From Candidatus Methanovorans sp. (lineage in GTDB: Archaea; Halobacteriota; Methanosarcinia; Methanosarcinales; Methanosarcinaceae), in NCBI GenBank assembly GCA_020793565.1, contig DQIP01000231.1, positions 1 to 50,472 of the forward strand: a DNA stretch of 50,472 nt, given 5' to 3'. Shown here piece after piece: positions 16,600 to 26,695 of this stretch. The stretch's first letter is position 1, and each line of letters opens with the position of its first letter. Both the position numbers and the translations under genes were made by a program. The notes beneath the pieces were generated by a model. The model saw only the letters and a list, made by a program, of their open reading frames with translations, had not been told where the DNA came from and made no database searches.

Positions 16600-16672
16600 G
16601 ATCAATTCCTATCATGTAGATACCATGATGCTTATAGGTCTCAAAAATGTTCCAAAACTAAACTGTTGTGAC
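16561..16672 (-). mobile_element. IS630-type element, 5' fragment
   Basis: The minus strand from 16615 reads [19 protein letters not shown], the intact start of the IS630 transposase whose broken copy lies at 2255-2608 (MVEIKLEED-stop-VKFPRDFVK). Only about 18 codons and the upstream end remain; the rest is deleted at the junction with the kinase gene. The upstream part ends at GACACTAGTGT, where MITE family A begins. Confidence 0.8.
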
Positions 16673-17117
16673 ACTAGTGTCGTGTCAACTATAAAATGTC
16701 ATATTATTTTACCGAAACTGAAGGGAACGGAGCACCAGTTCCCACCATAGGTGGGACATTTCACTACTGCCAGATCCACAATCCAAACATACAATTATAA
16801 AATCTGCAAGTGCGACACCGCTTGATAACAGTATTGTATCTCTATATTTATGGTGTTGGAATGTGCCGCGCTGCACGCGTATGGTCGTGCCGTTATTCAC
16901 CTCTGCCTTTACCCCTTACGTTTGGAGACTTTTTATTATTTTCTGGAATGGTTCGAAAAACCACAGTGGGCACAGAGGGACACAGAGAAAAAAAGCAATG
17001 CTCCTCTGTGCTCTCTGTGTCCTCTGTGGTTAATTTTCTTAGCCATGATTCATTTCATCCAGAATTTATTAAAAAGTCTTACGTTTAGCAACATTGCATT
17101 GTTGACATGACACTAGT
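16673..17117. mobile_element. MITE family A, copy 1 (with nested element)
   Basis: A 445-bp non-coding element with terminal inverted repeats: ACTAGTGTCGTGTCAAC at 16673-16689 and its near-perfect inverse GTTGACATGACACTAGT at 17101-17117. A second copy without the nested insert lies at 40252-40507. Shared blocks include AGGTGGGACATTTCACTACTGC, GACACCGCTTGATAACAGTATTG and GTGCCGCGC. The terminal ACTAGTGTC also matches the end of the adjacent IS630 fragment, so the MITE may be mobilised by that transposase. Confidence 0.8.
16924..17078. mobile_element. Nested MITE-like element with 8-bp target duplication
   Basis: A 155-bp insert begins GGAGACTTTTTATTATTTTCTGGA and ends TCCAGAATTTATTAAAAAGTC, imperfect inverted repeats. 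It is flanked on both sides by TTACGTTT (16916-16923 and 17079-17086). The uninserted MITE A copy reads TTCCGTTTAGCA at 40469-40480, which is the empty site. The centre is a long hairpin built from CCACAGTGGGCACAGAGG and its complement CCTCTGTGCTCTC-TGTGTCCTCTGTGG, a CACAGAG-type palindrome that I recall from many environmental genomes. Confidence 0.85.
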
Positions 17118-17207
17118 TATATGCGGTACAAATTTATTTATATATCCAAAACGTACTAATTCATGCTCTTAAAAGGATAGGAGGGTAACAGTTTTATCTA
17201 TGGGAAC

Positions 17208-17345
17208 GTGATCCCAAACAAATTACTTGTTATCCCTCTCGGACTACTTGTTATAGTAGGCGACAAGATGTATTTTTTTGTTGCTCTTGCAATATGGGGC
17301 ATATACGAACAAATACCAATATTCAAATCCTGTCTTCCTGTCTAA
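17208..17345 (+). CDS. Possible small membrane protein
   Basis: A 45-aa ORF with a GTG start, almost entirely hydrophobic: NKLLVIPLGLLVIVGDKMYFFVALAIWGIYEQIP. It could be a two-helix membrane peptide. GGAGGG lies about 30 bases upstream, too far for a standard ribosome site from this start. The frame is open from 17182, so a different non-canonical start is possible. No family is recognised and it may be chance. Confidence 0.3.
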   Translation: MIPNKLLVIPLGLLVIVGDKMYFFVALAIWGIYEQIPIFKSCLPV

Positions 17346-17433
17346 AATTGCCAGCATAATCGCGCGCGGACCTTTGCGATTTTGATTGGAACAACATTTA
17401 CACGCAATTCCGTTCCACTCCACCGCAAGTTTT

Positions 17434-17442
17434 ACTTATAAA
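17434..17442 (+). promoter_or_regulatory. Putative TATA box of uvrA
   Basis: ACTTATAAA lies about 26 bases before the ATG at 17464. Normal archaeal spacing places the transcript start at the start codon, so a leaderless mRNA is likely. No Shine-Dalgarno is seen. Confidence 0.45.
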
Positions 17443-17463
17443 CCCCGACATCCAAATACCAAG

Positions 17464-20313
17464 ATGCCATTAAGCAACCTCATAATCAAAGGCGCAAAAG
17501 AACACAACCTCAAGAACATTGATCTCACACTTCCGCGCGACAAACTGATTGTTATAACCGGACTCAGCGGTTCGGGTAAATCGTCCCTCGCATTCGATAC
17601 GATCTATGCAGAAGGGCAGAGAAGATATGTAGAATCACTCTCAGCCTACGCACGCCAGTTTATCGGGCTCATGGAAAAACCGGATGTCGAGTACATAGAA
17701 GGACTATCGCCTGCCATTTCTATCGAGCAAAAAACCACAAGCAAGAACCCACGCTCAACCGTCGGAACGGTCACAGAAATATACGATTACCTGCGTTTGC
17801 TCTATGCACGAATAGGAGTGCGCCACTGTCCCGACTGCGGCAGGGTGATCGAGCCGCAGAGTGTTGACCAGATCGTTGACAGCATATTGGAGATCCCAAA
17901 AGGCACAAAGATCCACCTCCTTGCCCCGCTTGTCCGCGAACGCAAAGGTGAATATCGCAAGATGCTTGCTGAACTTGGAACAGAAGGATATTCTCGCGTC
18001 CGTGTCGATGGGGAAGTGGTATCACTCGAAGACATTGACACCATTGAACTTGGACGTTACCAAAAACACAATATCGAGATCGTTGTTGACAGGCTTGCCA
18101 TAAAGGAAGGGATCAAAGAACGCCTGTCCGATTCAGTTGAAACAGCACTTGAAAAAAGCGGTGGCACGATCATTGTTCACATACTTGGCGGTGAGGAACT
18201 GGTGTTCAGTGAAAACCTGGCATGTCCTGACTGTGGTATCGGGTTTGAGGACTTAGAGCCTGCCGCCTTTTCCTTTAACAGTCCGCAGGGCGCATGTCCG
18301 AAATGCCACGGACTCGGGACAGCAATGGAATATGACCCCGGACTCATCGTTCCGGACCCAACGCTGAGCCTGGGTGAAGGTGCGATCGAACCATGGGGTA
18401 AAAAAGATGGATACTACATGCAATCACTCACATCCCTTGCCCGCCATTTTAGATTCCCGATGAATGTTCCTTTTGGAGAACTTGAACCCAGGTTCCGGAA
18501 AATGATCCTGCATGGGACACATGAACTGATCCCTTTCGTACATACCGGCAGAGGTGGAAGTCTATGGGAACACAAAGGCAATTTTCGTGGCGTTATATCA
18601 TACCTGTCACGACTACATGACAGGGGCGAATCCGAAAGCACAAAGGAAAGGGTCCGCAAATATATCAGTACAAAACATTGCCTGGTATGTGATGGAAAAC
18701 GATTGAAACCTACAAGTCTGGCAGTTACGATCGATGATGTAAATATCATCAATATCACACAAATGCCGGTTGAAGATACACTCCATTTTTTTAGTGAACT
18801 CGAACCAAAACTTACCCCGCGCGAGTATGCCATTGCCCGCCTCATACTTAAGGAGATCAAATCCAGGCTTGGTTTTCTGGTAGATGTCGGGCTCAATTAC
18901 CTTACGCTTAGCAGGTCTGCAGGCACCCTCTCAGGGGGTGAGGCACAGCGTATCCGACTCGCGACCCAGATCGGTTCAAGCCTTATGGGCGTCCTGTATA
19001 TTCTTGATGAGCCAAGCATCGGCCTTCACCAGAGGGATAACCTGCGCCTGATCAATACCCTCCGGCACCTTAGGGATATCGGGAACACGGTCATTGTTGT
19101 CGAGCATGATGAGGAAACGATACACAGCGCAGACCATGTAGTTGATATGGGACCCGGGGCAGGTATACACGGCGGTGAAGTTGTGGCACAAGGCAGCCCA
19201 GTGCAGATCATGTCAAACAAAGAGTCACTTACGGGACAATACCTTAGCGGCAAGTTGAAGATCGAAGTTCCAAAGACCAGGCGCAGTCCAAAAGGTACAC
19301 TCACGCTTATTGGGGCGGCCCAGAACAACCTCAAGAACATTGATGTGGATTTCCCGCTTGGTGTGATGGTCTGTATCACAGGAGTTTCAGGGTCCGGCAA
19401 GAGTACGCTGGTGAATGAGACCTTGAACAAGGCACTTGCACAGAAACTCCATCGTGCACGCGACCGACCAGGCAAATACGACAAGATCACTGGACTTGAG
19501 AATGTTGATAAGGTCATCACGATCGACCAATCCCCGATCGGACGGACGCCGCGATCAAATCCTGCCACTTATACTAATCTTTTCACACCGATCCGGGAAC
19601 TTTTTGCACAAACCCAACTTGCCCGTGCGCGTGGTTATAAACCAGGCAGGTTCAGTTTCAATGTCCGGGGCGGCAGGTGTGAGGCTTGTTCAGGCGATGG
19701 TATAATCACTATCGAGATGCACTTTTTACCTGATGTGTATGTTCCGTGTGAAGTCTGTCACAGCAAGCGGTACAACCGTGAGACGCTTGAGGTTGAGTAC
19801 AAGGAAAAAACGATTGCAGATGTCCTTGACATGACTGTGGAAGAGGCACTTGGGTTCTTTGGGAACATCCCGAAGATCAAGAAAAAACTTCAAACGCTCT
19901 TTGACGTAGGATTGGGTTATATTAAACTGGGGCAGTCATCAACAACCCTCTCGGGCGGCGAGGCGCAGCGTGTGAAACTTGCAACCGAACTTAGCCGTAG
20001 GTCAACAGGGAAAACAGTGTACATTCTTGATGAGCCCACAACAGGGCTACATTTCGATGATGTGAAAAAACTCCTGGAAGTGTTACAGAGGCTGGTTGAA
20101 GGGGCCAATACGGTCATAGTCATTGAACACAATCCGGATGTTATCAAGACCGCAGACTGGATTATCGATCTTGGACCCGAAGGCGGGGATGGCGGTGGCA
20201 AGATTATCGCGGAGGGAACACCGGAAGATGTTGCGCAGGTGGAGGGGTCATATACCGGGGAGTTTTTGCGGCGGGTGCTGGGTTTGCGATTGGTCGTAGG
20301 AAACGATACGTAA
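17464..20313 (+). CDS. uvrA: Excinuclease ABC subunit A
   Basis: This is the damage-recognition ATPase of nucleotide excision repair. It works as a dimer with UvrB, followed by UvrC; neither is in the window. The 949-aa form starts at [20 protein letters not shown]; the track start adds 26 residues of upstream sequence. Two ABC ATPase modules are visible: Walker [15 protein letters not shown] and [14 protein letters not shown], and signature blocks [16 protein letters not shown] and [16 protein letters not shown]. Zinc-module cysteines are CPDCG and CPKC in the first half and [12 protein letters not shown] in the second. UvrA is of bacterial type and occurs in some mesophilic archaea. The gene ends 6 bp before the convergent npdG. 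Confidence 0.97.
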   Translation: MPLSNLIIKGAKEHNLKNIDLTLPRDKLIVITGLSGSGKSSLAFDTIYAEGQRRYVESLSAYARQFIGLMEKPDVEYIEGLSPAISIEQKTTSKNPRSTVGTVTEIYDYLRLLYARIGVRHCPDCGRVIEPQSVDQIVDSILEIPKGTKIHLLAPLVRERKGEYRKMLAELGTEGYSRVRVDGEVVSLEDIDTIELGRYQKHNIEIVVDRLAIKEGIKERLSDSVETALEKSGGTIIVHILGGEELVFSENLACPDCGIGFEDLEPAAFSFNSPQGACPKCHGLGTAMEYDPGLIVPDPTLSLGEGAIEPWGKKDGYYMQSLTSLARHFRFPMNVPFGELEPRFRKMILHGTHELIPFVHTGRGGSLWEHKGNFRGVISYLSRLHDRGESESTKERVRKYISTKHCLVCDGKRLKPTSLAVTIDDVNIINITQMPVEDTLHFFSELEPKLTPREYAIARLILKEIKSRLGFLVDVGLNYLTLSRSAGTLSGGEAQRIRLATQIGSSLMGVLYILDEPSIGLHQRDNLRLINTLRHLRDIGNTVIVVEHDEETIHSADHVVDMGPGAGIHGGEVVAQGSPVQIMSNKESLTGQYLSGKLKIEVPKTRRSPKGTLTLIGAAQNNLKNIDVDFPLGVMVCITGVSGSGKSTLVNETLNKALAQKLHRARDRPGKYDKITGLENVDKVITIDQSPIGRTPRSNPATYTNLFTPIRELFAQTQLARARGYKPGRFSFNVRGGRCEACSGDGIITIEMHFLPDVYVPCEVCHSKRYNRETLEVEYKEKTIADVLDMTVEEALGFFGNIPKIKKKLQTLFDVGLGYIKLGQSSTTLSGGEAQRVKLATELSRRSTGKTVYILDEPTTGLHFDDVKKLLEVLQRLVEGANTVIVIEHNPDVIKTADWIIDLGPEGGDGGGKIIAEGTPEDVAQVEGSYTGEFLRRVLGLRLVVGNDT

Positions 20314-20319
20314 GTAAAA

Positions 20320-21039
20320 CTACACGAACTTAATACCAATATTCTTCAACCTGTTACGAGAAGCGATATTGATTATTAGCGGTGTCAGCGATTCCACCAT
20401 TGCCGATGTTTCCAGAGGTCCCACATCAAGCGGGCGCAGGTTTGGTATATCCCGCACCAGGTCGGAGACGATATTTTTTGAATGTTCGCTGTTTCCACAC
20501 ACTCCTACATCGTAATTAAGTTCGGCGTCAAGATCAGCCAGGTTGTGCGACGGAACATTATGGAACGATGCAACAAGTTCCGTACCTTCCGGCAACAACA
20601 TGGCGATTTCCTGCGCTGCACTTCCTGCTGGCGGGGTTGTATAACAAAAATAGTTTACATAATAGTCTTCTTTTGGTACATCGATCATCAATGGGGATGC
20701 ATCGTGCTGGATGTGACAGCGGTCCTTTGCCATTGGAACAACAACCGAGATAATTATTTGTTTATCAAGCACCGGGCGTATCAGGTCAATAATTGACGGG
20801 ATGTTTTCATACCTGATAGCTAAAAATATAATGTTGGCATGTTCTGCTGCTGTTTTATTGTCTGTACCCGTAATCCCGGGTTCCATACCATAATTGGCCA
20901 AAATATCATTATACTCAGCAGCAGAGGCTTTTGCCTTTTCTGCATTGCGGGATCCTATGATCACTTCGTGCTTCTTGCTCATACGCAAAGCAAAGCCCTT
21001 TCCAATATTACCGGTTCCACCAAGTATCGAAATTTTCAT
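20320..21039 (-). CDS. npdG: F420-dependent NADP reductase
   Basis: This enzyme transfers hydride between reduced coenzyme F420 and NADP+, supplying NADPH for biosynthesis in methanogens and relatives. It is a 239-aa Rossmann-fold protein beginning MKISILGGTGNIGKGFALRMSK, with the NADP phosphate-binding SRNAEKA and the family stretch NVPSHNLADLDAELNYDVGVCG. It is convergent with uvrA and downstream of gdhA on the same strand (260 bp gap with a hairpin and two repeats), so it probably has its own promoter. NADP specificity fits the adjacent glutamate dehydrogenase, but this link is inferred from position only. Confidence 0.9.
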   Translation of the reverse strand: MKISILGGTGNIGKGFALRMSKKHEVIIGSRNAEKAKASAAEYNDILANYGMEPGITGTDNKTAAEHANIIFLAIRYENIPSIIDLIRPVLDKQIIISVVVPMAKDRCHIQHDASPLMIDVPKEDYYVNYFCYTTPPAGSAAQEIAMLLPEGTELVASFHNVPSHNLADLDAELNYDVGVCGNSEHSKNIVSDLVRDIPNLRPLDVGPLETSAMVESLTPLIINIASRNRLKNIGIKFV

Positions 21040-21085
21040 AACGGCACCATATCTGCTTTATCAATTAATAGGTATTGGTTTAATT

Positions 21086-21145
21086 ACGAGCAAATCCTCG
21101 TTACACCCGGATTAACTCGGACGATATAATTCTATATATATAACA
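21086..21145 (+). repeat. 62-bp interspersed repeat, diverged unit
   Basis: It begins ACGAGCAAATCCTCG and continues GGATTAACTCGGACGATATAATTCTATA. It lies in the promoter region of npdG, about 50 bp upstream of its start. Confidence 0.75.
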
Positions 21146-21171
21146 TATATAATATAAATAATAAACAAAGA

Positions 21172-21201
21172 ATGCCGTAAATGTTGCACAACGTCCGGCA
21201 T
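21172..21201. terminator. Hairpin downstream of gdhA
   Basis: ATGCCG (21172) pairs with CGGCAT (21196-21201), with additional flanking complementarity (CAAAGA/TCCTTG). It lies about 100 bp after the gdhA stop on the minus strand and could end its transcript. Confidence 0.35.
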
Positions 21202-21235
21202 CCTTGTTTAATGTTCATTTTTTAGAGTACATAAT

Positions 21236-21282
21236 AAAATTATATAGTCCAGATAAATCCGACCGAAGGAAGGATCTGCTTG
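21236..21282 (-). repeat. 62-bp interspersed repeat, degenerate minus-strand unit
   Basis: The plus strand reads AAAATTATATAGTCCAGATAAATCCGACCGAAGGAAGGAT then CTTG, the decayed reverse of the consensus. It lies 18 bp beyond the gdhA stop codon. Confidence 0.6.
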
Positions 21283-21299
21283 TTTTGGAAATTGTGGGA

Positions 21300-22547
21300 C
21301 TAAACCCATCCACGGTCACTCATTGCTTCAACCACTCGCTCAATTGCAACTACATAGGCAGCTACACGCATGTTGATATTGTACTTCTTGGATGTTTCCA
21401 GCACAGAGTGATATGCGGGTGTGATTTTCTTGTCCAGGCGATCGTGGACTTGCTCCTCGTCCCAGTAATACATATAGAAGTTTTGTACCATTTCGAAATA
21501 TGAAACTGTCACACCACCTGCATTACACAGGAAATCAGGTATCACGTGAACACCGTTCTTGTGCAGGATCTCATCTGCATCCGGTGCAGTTGGACCGTTT
21601 GCCAGTTCAGCAACGATCTTTGCCCTGACCTTACCAGCGTTCTTTTCAGTGATCACATTCTCCAGGGCTGCAGGCACGAGTATGTCAACATCGAGTTCCA
21701 GGATATCTTCGTTTGAGATTGGTGTTGAACCCGGGAAGCCTATGACTGATCCAGTCTTTGCCTTGTGCTCACTAACAGCTTCGGTGTCAAACCCACCTGC
21801 GTTGAATATACCGCCTTTGCTATCTGTTATTGCTACAACCTTTGAACCAAACATAGATCTGGCAAGGTGTGCTGCAAATGATCCTGCATTCCCATAACCC
21901 TGAACTGCAAATGTTGCTTTCCCAAGGTCTATGCCAAGTTCTTTTGCTGCTTCACGGATAGTGATCATACCGCCTCTTGCAGTTGCATCGCCACGACCTG
22001 CTGAACCGCCTACGCTTAACGGCTTACCGGTAATAACTCCAAACTGGTGTGTTCCGGCCGTCTTTGAGTATTCATCCATCATCCATGCCATCATCTGGGG
22101 AGTTGTATAAACGTCAGGTGCAGGAATATCCTTGTCAGGACCAACAACCGATGACACACGGTAAGCATATCCACGGCATAATAGTTCCAGTTCTCTTTTA
22201 GACATTTCTTTTGGATTGCAGATTACTCCACCTTTTGCTCCACCAAGAGGAAGGTCAAGAAGTGCACATTTCCATGTCATCCATGCTGAAAGTGCTCGCA
22301 CGGTATCAACAGTTTCTTCCGGGTGGAACCGGATTCCGCCTTTTGTAGGACCCTTTGCGTTATTGTACTGGACCCTGAATCCCTGAAATACCTTGATTTT
22401 ACCATCATCCATCTTAACAGGTATGGAGATGTGTAATTCTTGCATTGGGACTCGAAGGATCGCGTGTACACCTGGATCCATATCCATAATTTCTGCACAC
22501 ATATCTAATTGCTTTTGTGAATATTCAAACAGGTTCAATTGTTCCAT
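21300..22547 (-). CDS. gdhA: Glutamate dehydrogenase
   Basis: This enzyme catalyses the reversible amination of 2-oxoglutarate to glutamate using NAD(P)H. It is a 415-aa hexameric-type GDH of the short class. The substrate-binding block [12 protein letters not shown], the catalytic-lysine block [13 protein letters not shown] and the nucleotide-binding motif [13 protein letters not shown] are intact, followed by [15 protein letters not shown] near the C-terminus. A GGAGGC ribosome site lies 9 bases before the ATG. Cofactor specificity cannot be fixed by eye; GSFAAH in place of a classic GxGxxG does not settle it. It stands at the border of the transposon-rich region. Confidence 0.95.
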   Translation of the reverse strand: MEQLNLFEYSQKQLDMCAEIMDMDPGVHAILRVPMQELHISIPVKMDDGKIKVFQGFRVQYNNAKGPTKGGIRFHPEETVDTVRALSAWMTWKCALLDLPLGGAKGGVICNPKEMSKRELELLCRGYAYRVSSVVGPDKDIPAPDVYTTPQMMAWMMDEYSKTAGTHQFGVITGKPLSVGGSAGRGDATARGGMITIREAAKELGIDLGKATFAVQGYGNAGSFAAHLARSMFGSKVVAITDSKGGIFNAGGFDTEAVSEHKAKTGSVIGFPGSTPISNEDILELDVDILVPAALENVITEKNAGKVRAKIVAELANGPTAPDADEILHKNGVHVIPDFLCNAGGVTVSYFEMVQNFYMYYWDEEQVHDRLDKKITPAYHSVLETSKKYNINMRVAAYVVAIERVVEAMSDRGWV

Positions 22548-22876
22548 CTATTTAGCCTCCGGTTTTAATATTGTTTATAGTATATGACTCATAAATATTT
22601 TTTAGCCCATGATTGTATAGTAGGTTGTTAGGCAATCATTCACCTCTTTCATCACTCATAAATCAATCGGTTCATAAAGATAATAATACGGGAGACTTTT
22701 TATTATTTTCAGGTCTACACGAATATGCGCCCAAATTCGCAGATATTACATAAATATTTCTACTGTTCTTCGGTAATCAAGAAACAAAGCAACTCAATAT
22801 TTGCAAGCAGTACGAAATTTCAACTAAAATCAGATAGTTACCACTAAGATCTTTATGCCAAAAGGACAATTAAGTC
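22548..22876. other. gdhA upstream region with a solo MITE end
   Basis: There is no gene. It contains the gdhA promoter (an AT-rich stretch around 22575-22600) and, at 22691-22710, GGAGACTTTTTATTATTTTC, identical over 20 bases to the left end of the nested element at 16924. The matching right end is not found nearby, so it is a solo or decayed copy. Confidence 0.55.
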
Positions 22877-23540
22877 TCAACCGTACTTAATTTTTGCTCG
22901 ACTTAAAGGAGAAAAACCTCTCCAAGGGCCAGTATTGAAACATTTTTTGTTCATTGACACGAATAGGTTATAACAAAAATTCGATAGCCCGTCAACAATT
23001 TTAAATGATCTGGCCTGATTCACAATATCATTCATCAAAGCGAAAAATTGTTCCATCACATTGTTAGTTTCTGGAGTGAATCCCATCTCTAACAATCGTC
23101 TATTGTTAAAATAGATTTTTTTGGAATATGAAACCACTTTTTTCGAAGCTTTTGATAAATCCATCTCTGAATCCATCTTTATAATGTTCTTATGACACAG
23201 CGTTGACTCGATAACTGTTTCAGCAACGATCAAATCATTTGCAAGTTCATACAACTCTACTTCCTGTAACGGAATATTTTCAATACTGTCAAACTCCTCA
23301 CGATATTTTTTAGCAACATTTTCCAATTGATGAAAAACACAGAATGAATGGACGGCCTTGGGTAAAACGCGTGCTACCGCACCAATTATTGCCCTCTCTT
23401 CGTCAGAAACAACTTTTAAAATATTCTCTTCAGATCAATACCTTCGCCACATTTGATGTGGATATAATATAGTTTTTGTGACATAGCCATTCCAGCACTT
23501 TGTCAAAATCCAGTGATTCATCCATCCAATAACCAAACTG
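22877..23540 (-). pseudogene. MULE/ISLre2-like DDE transposase, C-terminal part, frameshifted
   Basis: The annotated ORF (22877-23326) is only the end of a longer reading frame. Directly upstream on the minus strand the same frame reads VVSDEERAIIGAVARVLPKAVHSFCVFHQLENVAKKY, a typical D...P...C..H block of MULE-type transposases. A frame change near 23432 joins it to SLDFDKVLEWLCHKNYIISTSNVAKVL. The C-terminus has NNVMEQFFALMNDIVNQARSFK, the catalytic-Glu region. The N-terminal part is missing, so it is inactive. Confidence 0.65.
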
Positions 23541-23569
23541 TTTTAACATATGGGTGCATACATATTTCT

Positions 23570-23989
23570 ATGGGTCGGAATAGGATATATCAAATTGCCA
23601 AACAAATAAGTTTGAACGATTTGGAAAAAACGATCAAAGGAAAAGAAAAGGAACTTCGTGTACTGAAAAGGCTTTACTTCATACGATTTCTCTATCAGGG
23701 ATGCGTTATAGAAGAAGCAAGTGAAAAGCTCGGGATTACCATGCCGACTGCTTATGAATGGCTCAAACGGTGGAACAAATCAGGATATGACGGACTTGTT
23801 CCAACCTTCAACGGAGGTCCAAAACCAAAACTTAGCGAAGAGGAAATCGAGATCTTAAAAAACCTACTCAAACACAAAGATGACTGGAAATTAAAAGAAG
23901 TTCGCAAGCTGATCAAAGAGCAATTTGGTGTTGAGCATTCTGAAATGCACGTCTGGAGGATTATGTTAAAGCTGAAGCAAGCACCCTAA
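23570..23989 (+). pseudogene. IS630-type transposase, N-terminal DNA-binding part only
   Basis: A 139-aa fragment starting MGRNRIYQIAKQISLNDLEK, with a helix-turn-helix (YQGCVIEEASEKLGITMPTAYEWLKRW) and a second winged-helix part ending in HVWRIMLKLKQAP. The DDE catalytic domain that should follow is absent; the next 90 bp lead into a different element. It belongs to another IS630 subgroup than the copies at 2255 and 16561. The track start at 23513 lies in the neighbouring remnant; ATG at 23570 is the natural start. Confidence 0.7.
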
Positions 23990-24078
23990 TACGCTTAATG
24001 GGAAATAATTTTTAACGAGATATGTACTAACAAATTATTTGAAAAAATAACTTAAATATGTTATGTTAAAGAGGTACC

Positions 24079-25219
24079 ATGTTTGACACTTTGACTATTT
24101 TATCGTGTTTAAATAGTTGCTTAGACACAACGACATTGAACCGTTTGAAAACAATCGTAACAGCCATGTTAACCATGACAGGGCGAATAACCATGCTTGG
24201 GATATCACGTTGGACTAATGAGGGCGGCAGTTACCGCACGGTTCAACGTTTCTTCAATACCAAGATCCCATGGGAAAAAATTCATTGGCGCTTGATCAGC
24301 CAATGTTTTTTGGATGCAGATGACACATTTATTCTAGCCGGCGATGAAACAGTTGTGACAAAAGCCGGAAAGACTACATATGGCCTCAATCGATTTTTTT
24401 CATCCATCTATGGAAAAACGGTTCCAGGTTTAGATTTTTTCACATTATCATTGATAAGCACAAAGCAACGAACCTCTTACCCATTAATGACTCAACAAAT
24501 GACTCATACTGAAGATAAAAAAAACGACAAAAAACGCAATTACTGCAGAAGATCGTAAAAATAAGCGAAATAAAAGTGAATCCTCTACAAAAAGAGGGAG
24601 AGGTAGGCCAAAAGGCAGTACAAATAAAAACAAAGAGGATGTCGAACTATCATCATATCTATGCACAATTCAGAGTATTCTTAAGGGAGTGTTGAAGTTA
24701 ATTGGTTCCACCATTCCGATCACATATATTGTACTTGATGGTGCATTTGGGCATAATAATGCTTTACAAATGGTTAGACAATGCAAATTGCACATTATTT
24801 CAAAATTACAATATAATTCTGCACTCTATTTCCCGTATAAAGGCACATATCATGGGCGTGGTGCACGTAGAAAATATGGTGATAAAATTGACTATAACTG
24901 CATCCCATCCAAATATTTGAAAGAAACCACTACTGAAAAGTCAGTTCAAATAGAGATTTATCAAATGGCTATGCTGCACAAGCTTTTTGCTAAAAAGCTA
25001 AATGTGGTTATTATCGTTAAAACCAATCTCAAAACACATGCACGGAAGCATGTGATTTTGTTCAGCAGTAATCTGAATTTGGCCTATGACAAGTTAGTCG
25101 ATTATTATAAACTACGTTTTCAGATTGAGTTTAACTTTCGAGATGCAAAACAATATTGGGGTCTGGAAGATTTTATGAATGTTAAGGAAGTTCCCGTAAC
25201 TAAGGGATTTCCCAATAAA
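24079..25219 (+). pseudogene. IS4-superfamily transposase, frameshifted and 3' truncated
   Basis: Two ORFs (24079-24558 and 24689-25222) are parts of one transposase. The DDE residues are seen in ILAGDETVVTKAG, ITYIVLDGAFGH and the YREK-type motif YYKLRFQIEFNFRDAKQYWG. A one-base change in an A-rich tract around 24517-24535 shifts the frame; in the other frame the bridge reads NKRNKSESSTKRGRGRPKGS and leads straight into the second ORF. After NVKEVPVTK the gene runs into the left end of the ISAzo13-type element, so its last residues are lost. Confidence 0.8.
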
Positions 25220-26606
25220 TAATTTACCCAAATATGGGGTTTATAGTTACATCCCACTTTGGTAAATTTTCCAATCTTTCAATTCTCTCTTCGCAGATTT
25301 TCATTGCTTCTTTTGTTAATTTAACCCCTTTCTGGTAAACTTTATCGACAAGATGAACGACGGGGTATACACCATTCCATGTCATAGTTTCAGCCCATCC
25401 GATGACTTTATAAATGGAAGACAAAAGTGTGCCATTCCAATGCATCTCTAAAACCCCCCAACATCGTTCAATCGGGTTATATTTGCTGTGGTAAGGTGGA
25501 TAATAAACCAACCTGATTTTTAAACCTGTTTTATCAGCAAATTCAATTATCCTTTTGATGAATTGAGTTCTATGGCTGTTTATATGGGGTCCATTGTCCA
25601 GATTTATGACCAACTCTTTAATATGGCTGTGACGTTTTTTATTTTCCTCCCACCATAGTTCCAAACTATCTGCTATAAAGTCAGTGGTCTCATTTGATGT
25701 TCCGAATACGATCGATATGTGATCATTCGATGGTTCAAATATTCCAAAAGGAACCATTTTGAGATCTGGATCCATATCATGATCTAAAGCCCCCTCTGGT
25801 TCTTTTTCTCTCGTTTTTCCACCTCTGGAGAACTCTCCTACGTTTACTTTAGCTTTTGTATCAATTGAAATCCTCAGTACATCTGGATTGTCATCTACAT
25901 AACGATTGATTGCATCAACGTTTTTAAAAATCTCATCAGTTTCAGGAATCTTTTTGAGCGGTTTGGTCTTCTGAATCCGCTTCAAATTATACCCCATTCT
26001 CTTTAGAATATTCCCCATCGTATTTTCACAGGGTAGTTCGTCATTTGTGTACCCCTTTTCGTCAATCAGGGTTTGACGGACTGTTTTTGCCGTTATCCTT
26101 GTATACAAAAAAGGCGTCTGAAATTTTGGGTCGGCCTGACTTTTCGGATTAACTATTGATCGTATATCATCGACGAGTTCAGGCATTTTTTCCTCGGTCT
26201 TCTTGTTGCCACGAGCAGAAAAATTATTTAGACATCTTATACAAGTAATTAACTCGGCCATACCCGTCTTAACCGTTTCTCTGCCCCAACCAAATTCACT
26301 TTCTGCTTTACGAGCATTACTGTCCAGTAATTTAATGGTAACCTCGCCAATGTATTCTCTTCTATTAGCAGCGCTCATTTTGTTCGCCGCACTCTTAATG
26401 ATCGACTTTATGTCCTCTGCTATCTCACTTATTTTCATCTTGCAAACCATCCCTCATGATTCATTGAATCCGTTATGGGATGGTTTGTAGTAAAAAATTT
26501 CCAAATATTACCCAAATATTGGTATATGGGACTCTAGTATTTCTACGAGTTGTCACTTGATGAAAATATTAGTATGTGAATCAAGAGAGGGAAAATGGGT
26601 AAATTA
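25220..26606 (-). mobile_element. ISAzo13-family insertion sequence, apparently complete
   Basis: An element of about 1.39 kb. Inverted ends are TAATTTACCCA at 25220-25230 and TGGGTAAATTA at 26596-26606, and GTAACT outside both ends may extend them. It carries one full-length transposase. It sits in the 3' end of the IS4-type transposase gene, making it the younger of the two. Confidence 0.7.
25224..26450 (-). CDS. ISAzo13-family transposase
   Basis: A 408-aa transposase with the family hallmark RISIDTKAKVNVGEFSRGGKTR (first catalytic Asp, about residue 196), the second Asp in VINLDNGPHINSHRTQFI and the third acidic residue in YPPYHSKYNPIERCWG. The N-terminal region (SAANRREYIGEVTIKLLDSN) is the DNA-binding part. 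No stop or frameshift is visible, so unlike its neighbours it may be active. The start MKISEIAEDI five residues in is equally possible. Confidence 0.88.
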   Translation of the reverse strand: MVCKMKISEIAEDIKSIIKSAANKMSAANRREYIGEVTIKLLDSNARKAESEFGWGRETVKTGMAELITCIRCLNNFSARGNKKTEEKMPELVDDIRSIVNPKSQADPKFQTPFLYTRITAKTVRQTLIDEKGYTNDELPCENTMGNILKRMGYNLKRIQKTKPLKKIPETDEIFKNVDAINRYVDDNPDVLRISIDTKAKVNVGEFSRGGKTREKEPEGALDHDMDPDLKMVPFGIFEPSNDHISIVFGTSNETTDFIADSLELWWEENKKRHSHIKELVINLDNGPHINSHRTQFIKRIIEFADKTGLKIRLVYYPPYHSKYNPIERCWGVLEMHWNGTLLSSIYKVIGWAETMTWNGVYPVVHLVDKVYQKGVKLTKEAMKICEERIERLENLPKWDVTINPIFG

Positions 26607-26695
26607 TTATTTGTGAGTTACCTTATATTACAAAAAACCCCCAAACATAACACTTTTTTTAACACCCACAATCAACTATCCAGTTAAAATAACCA

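Noticed and set aside
17386-17463. N-terminal extension of UvrA in the ORF track
   Set aside because: The 26 residues include the TATA box ACTTATAAA; UvrA proteins start at the [16 protein letters not shown]-type sequence.
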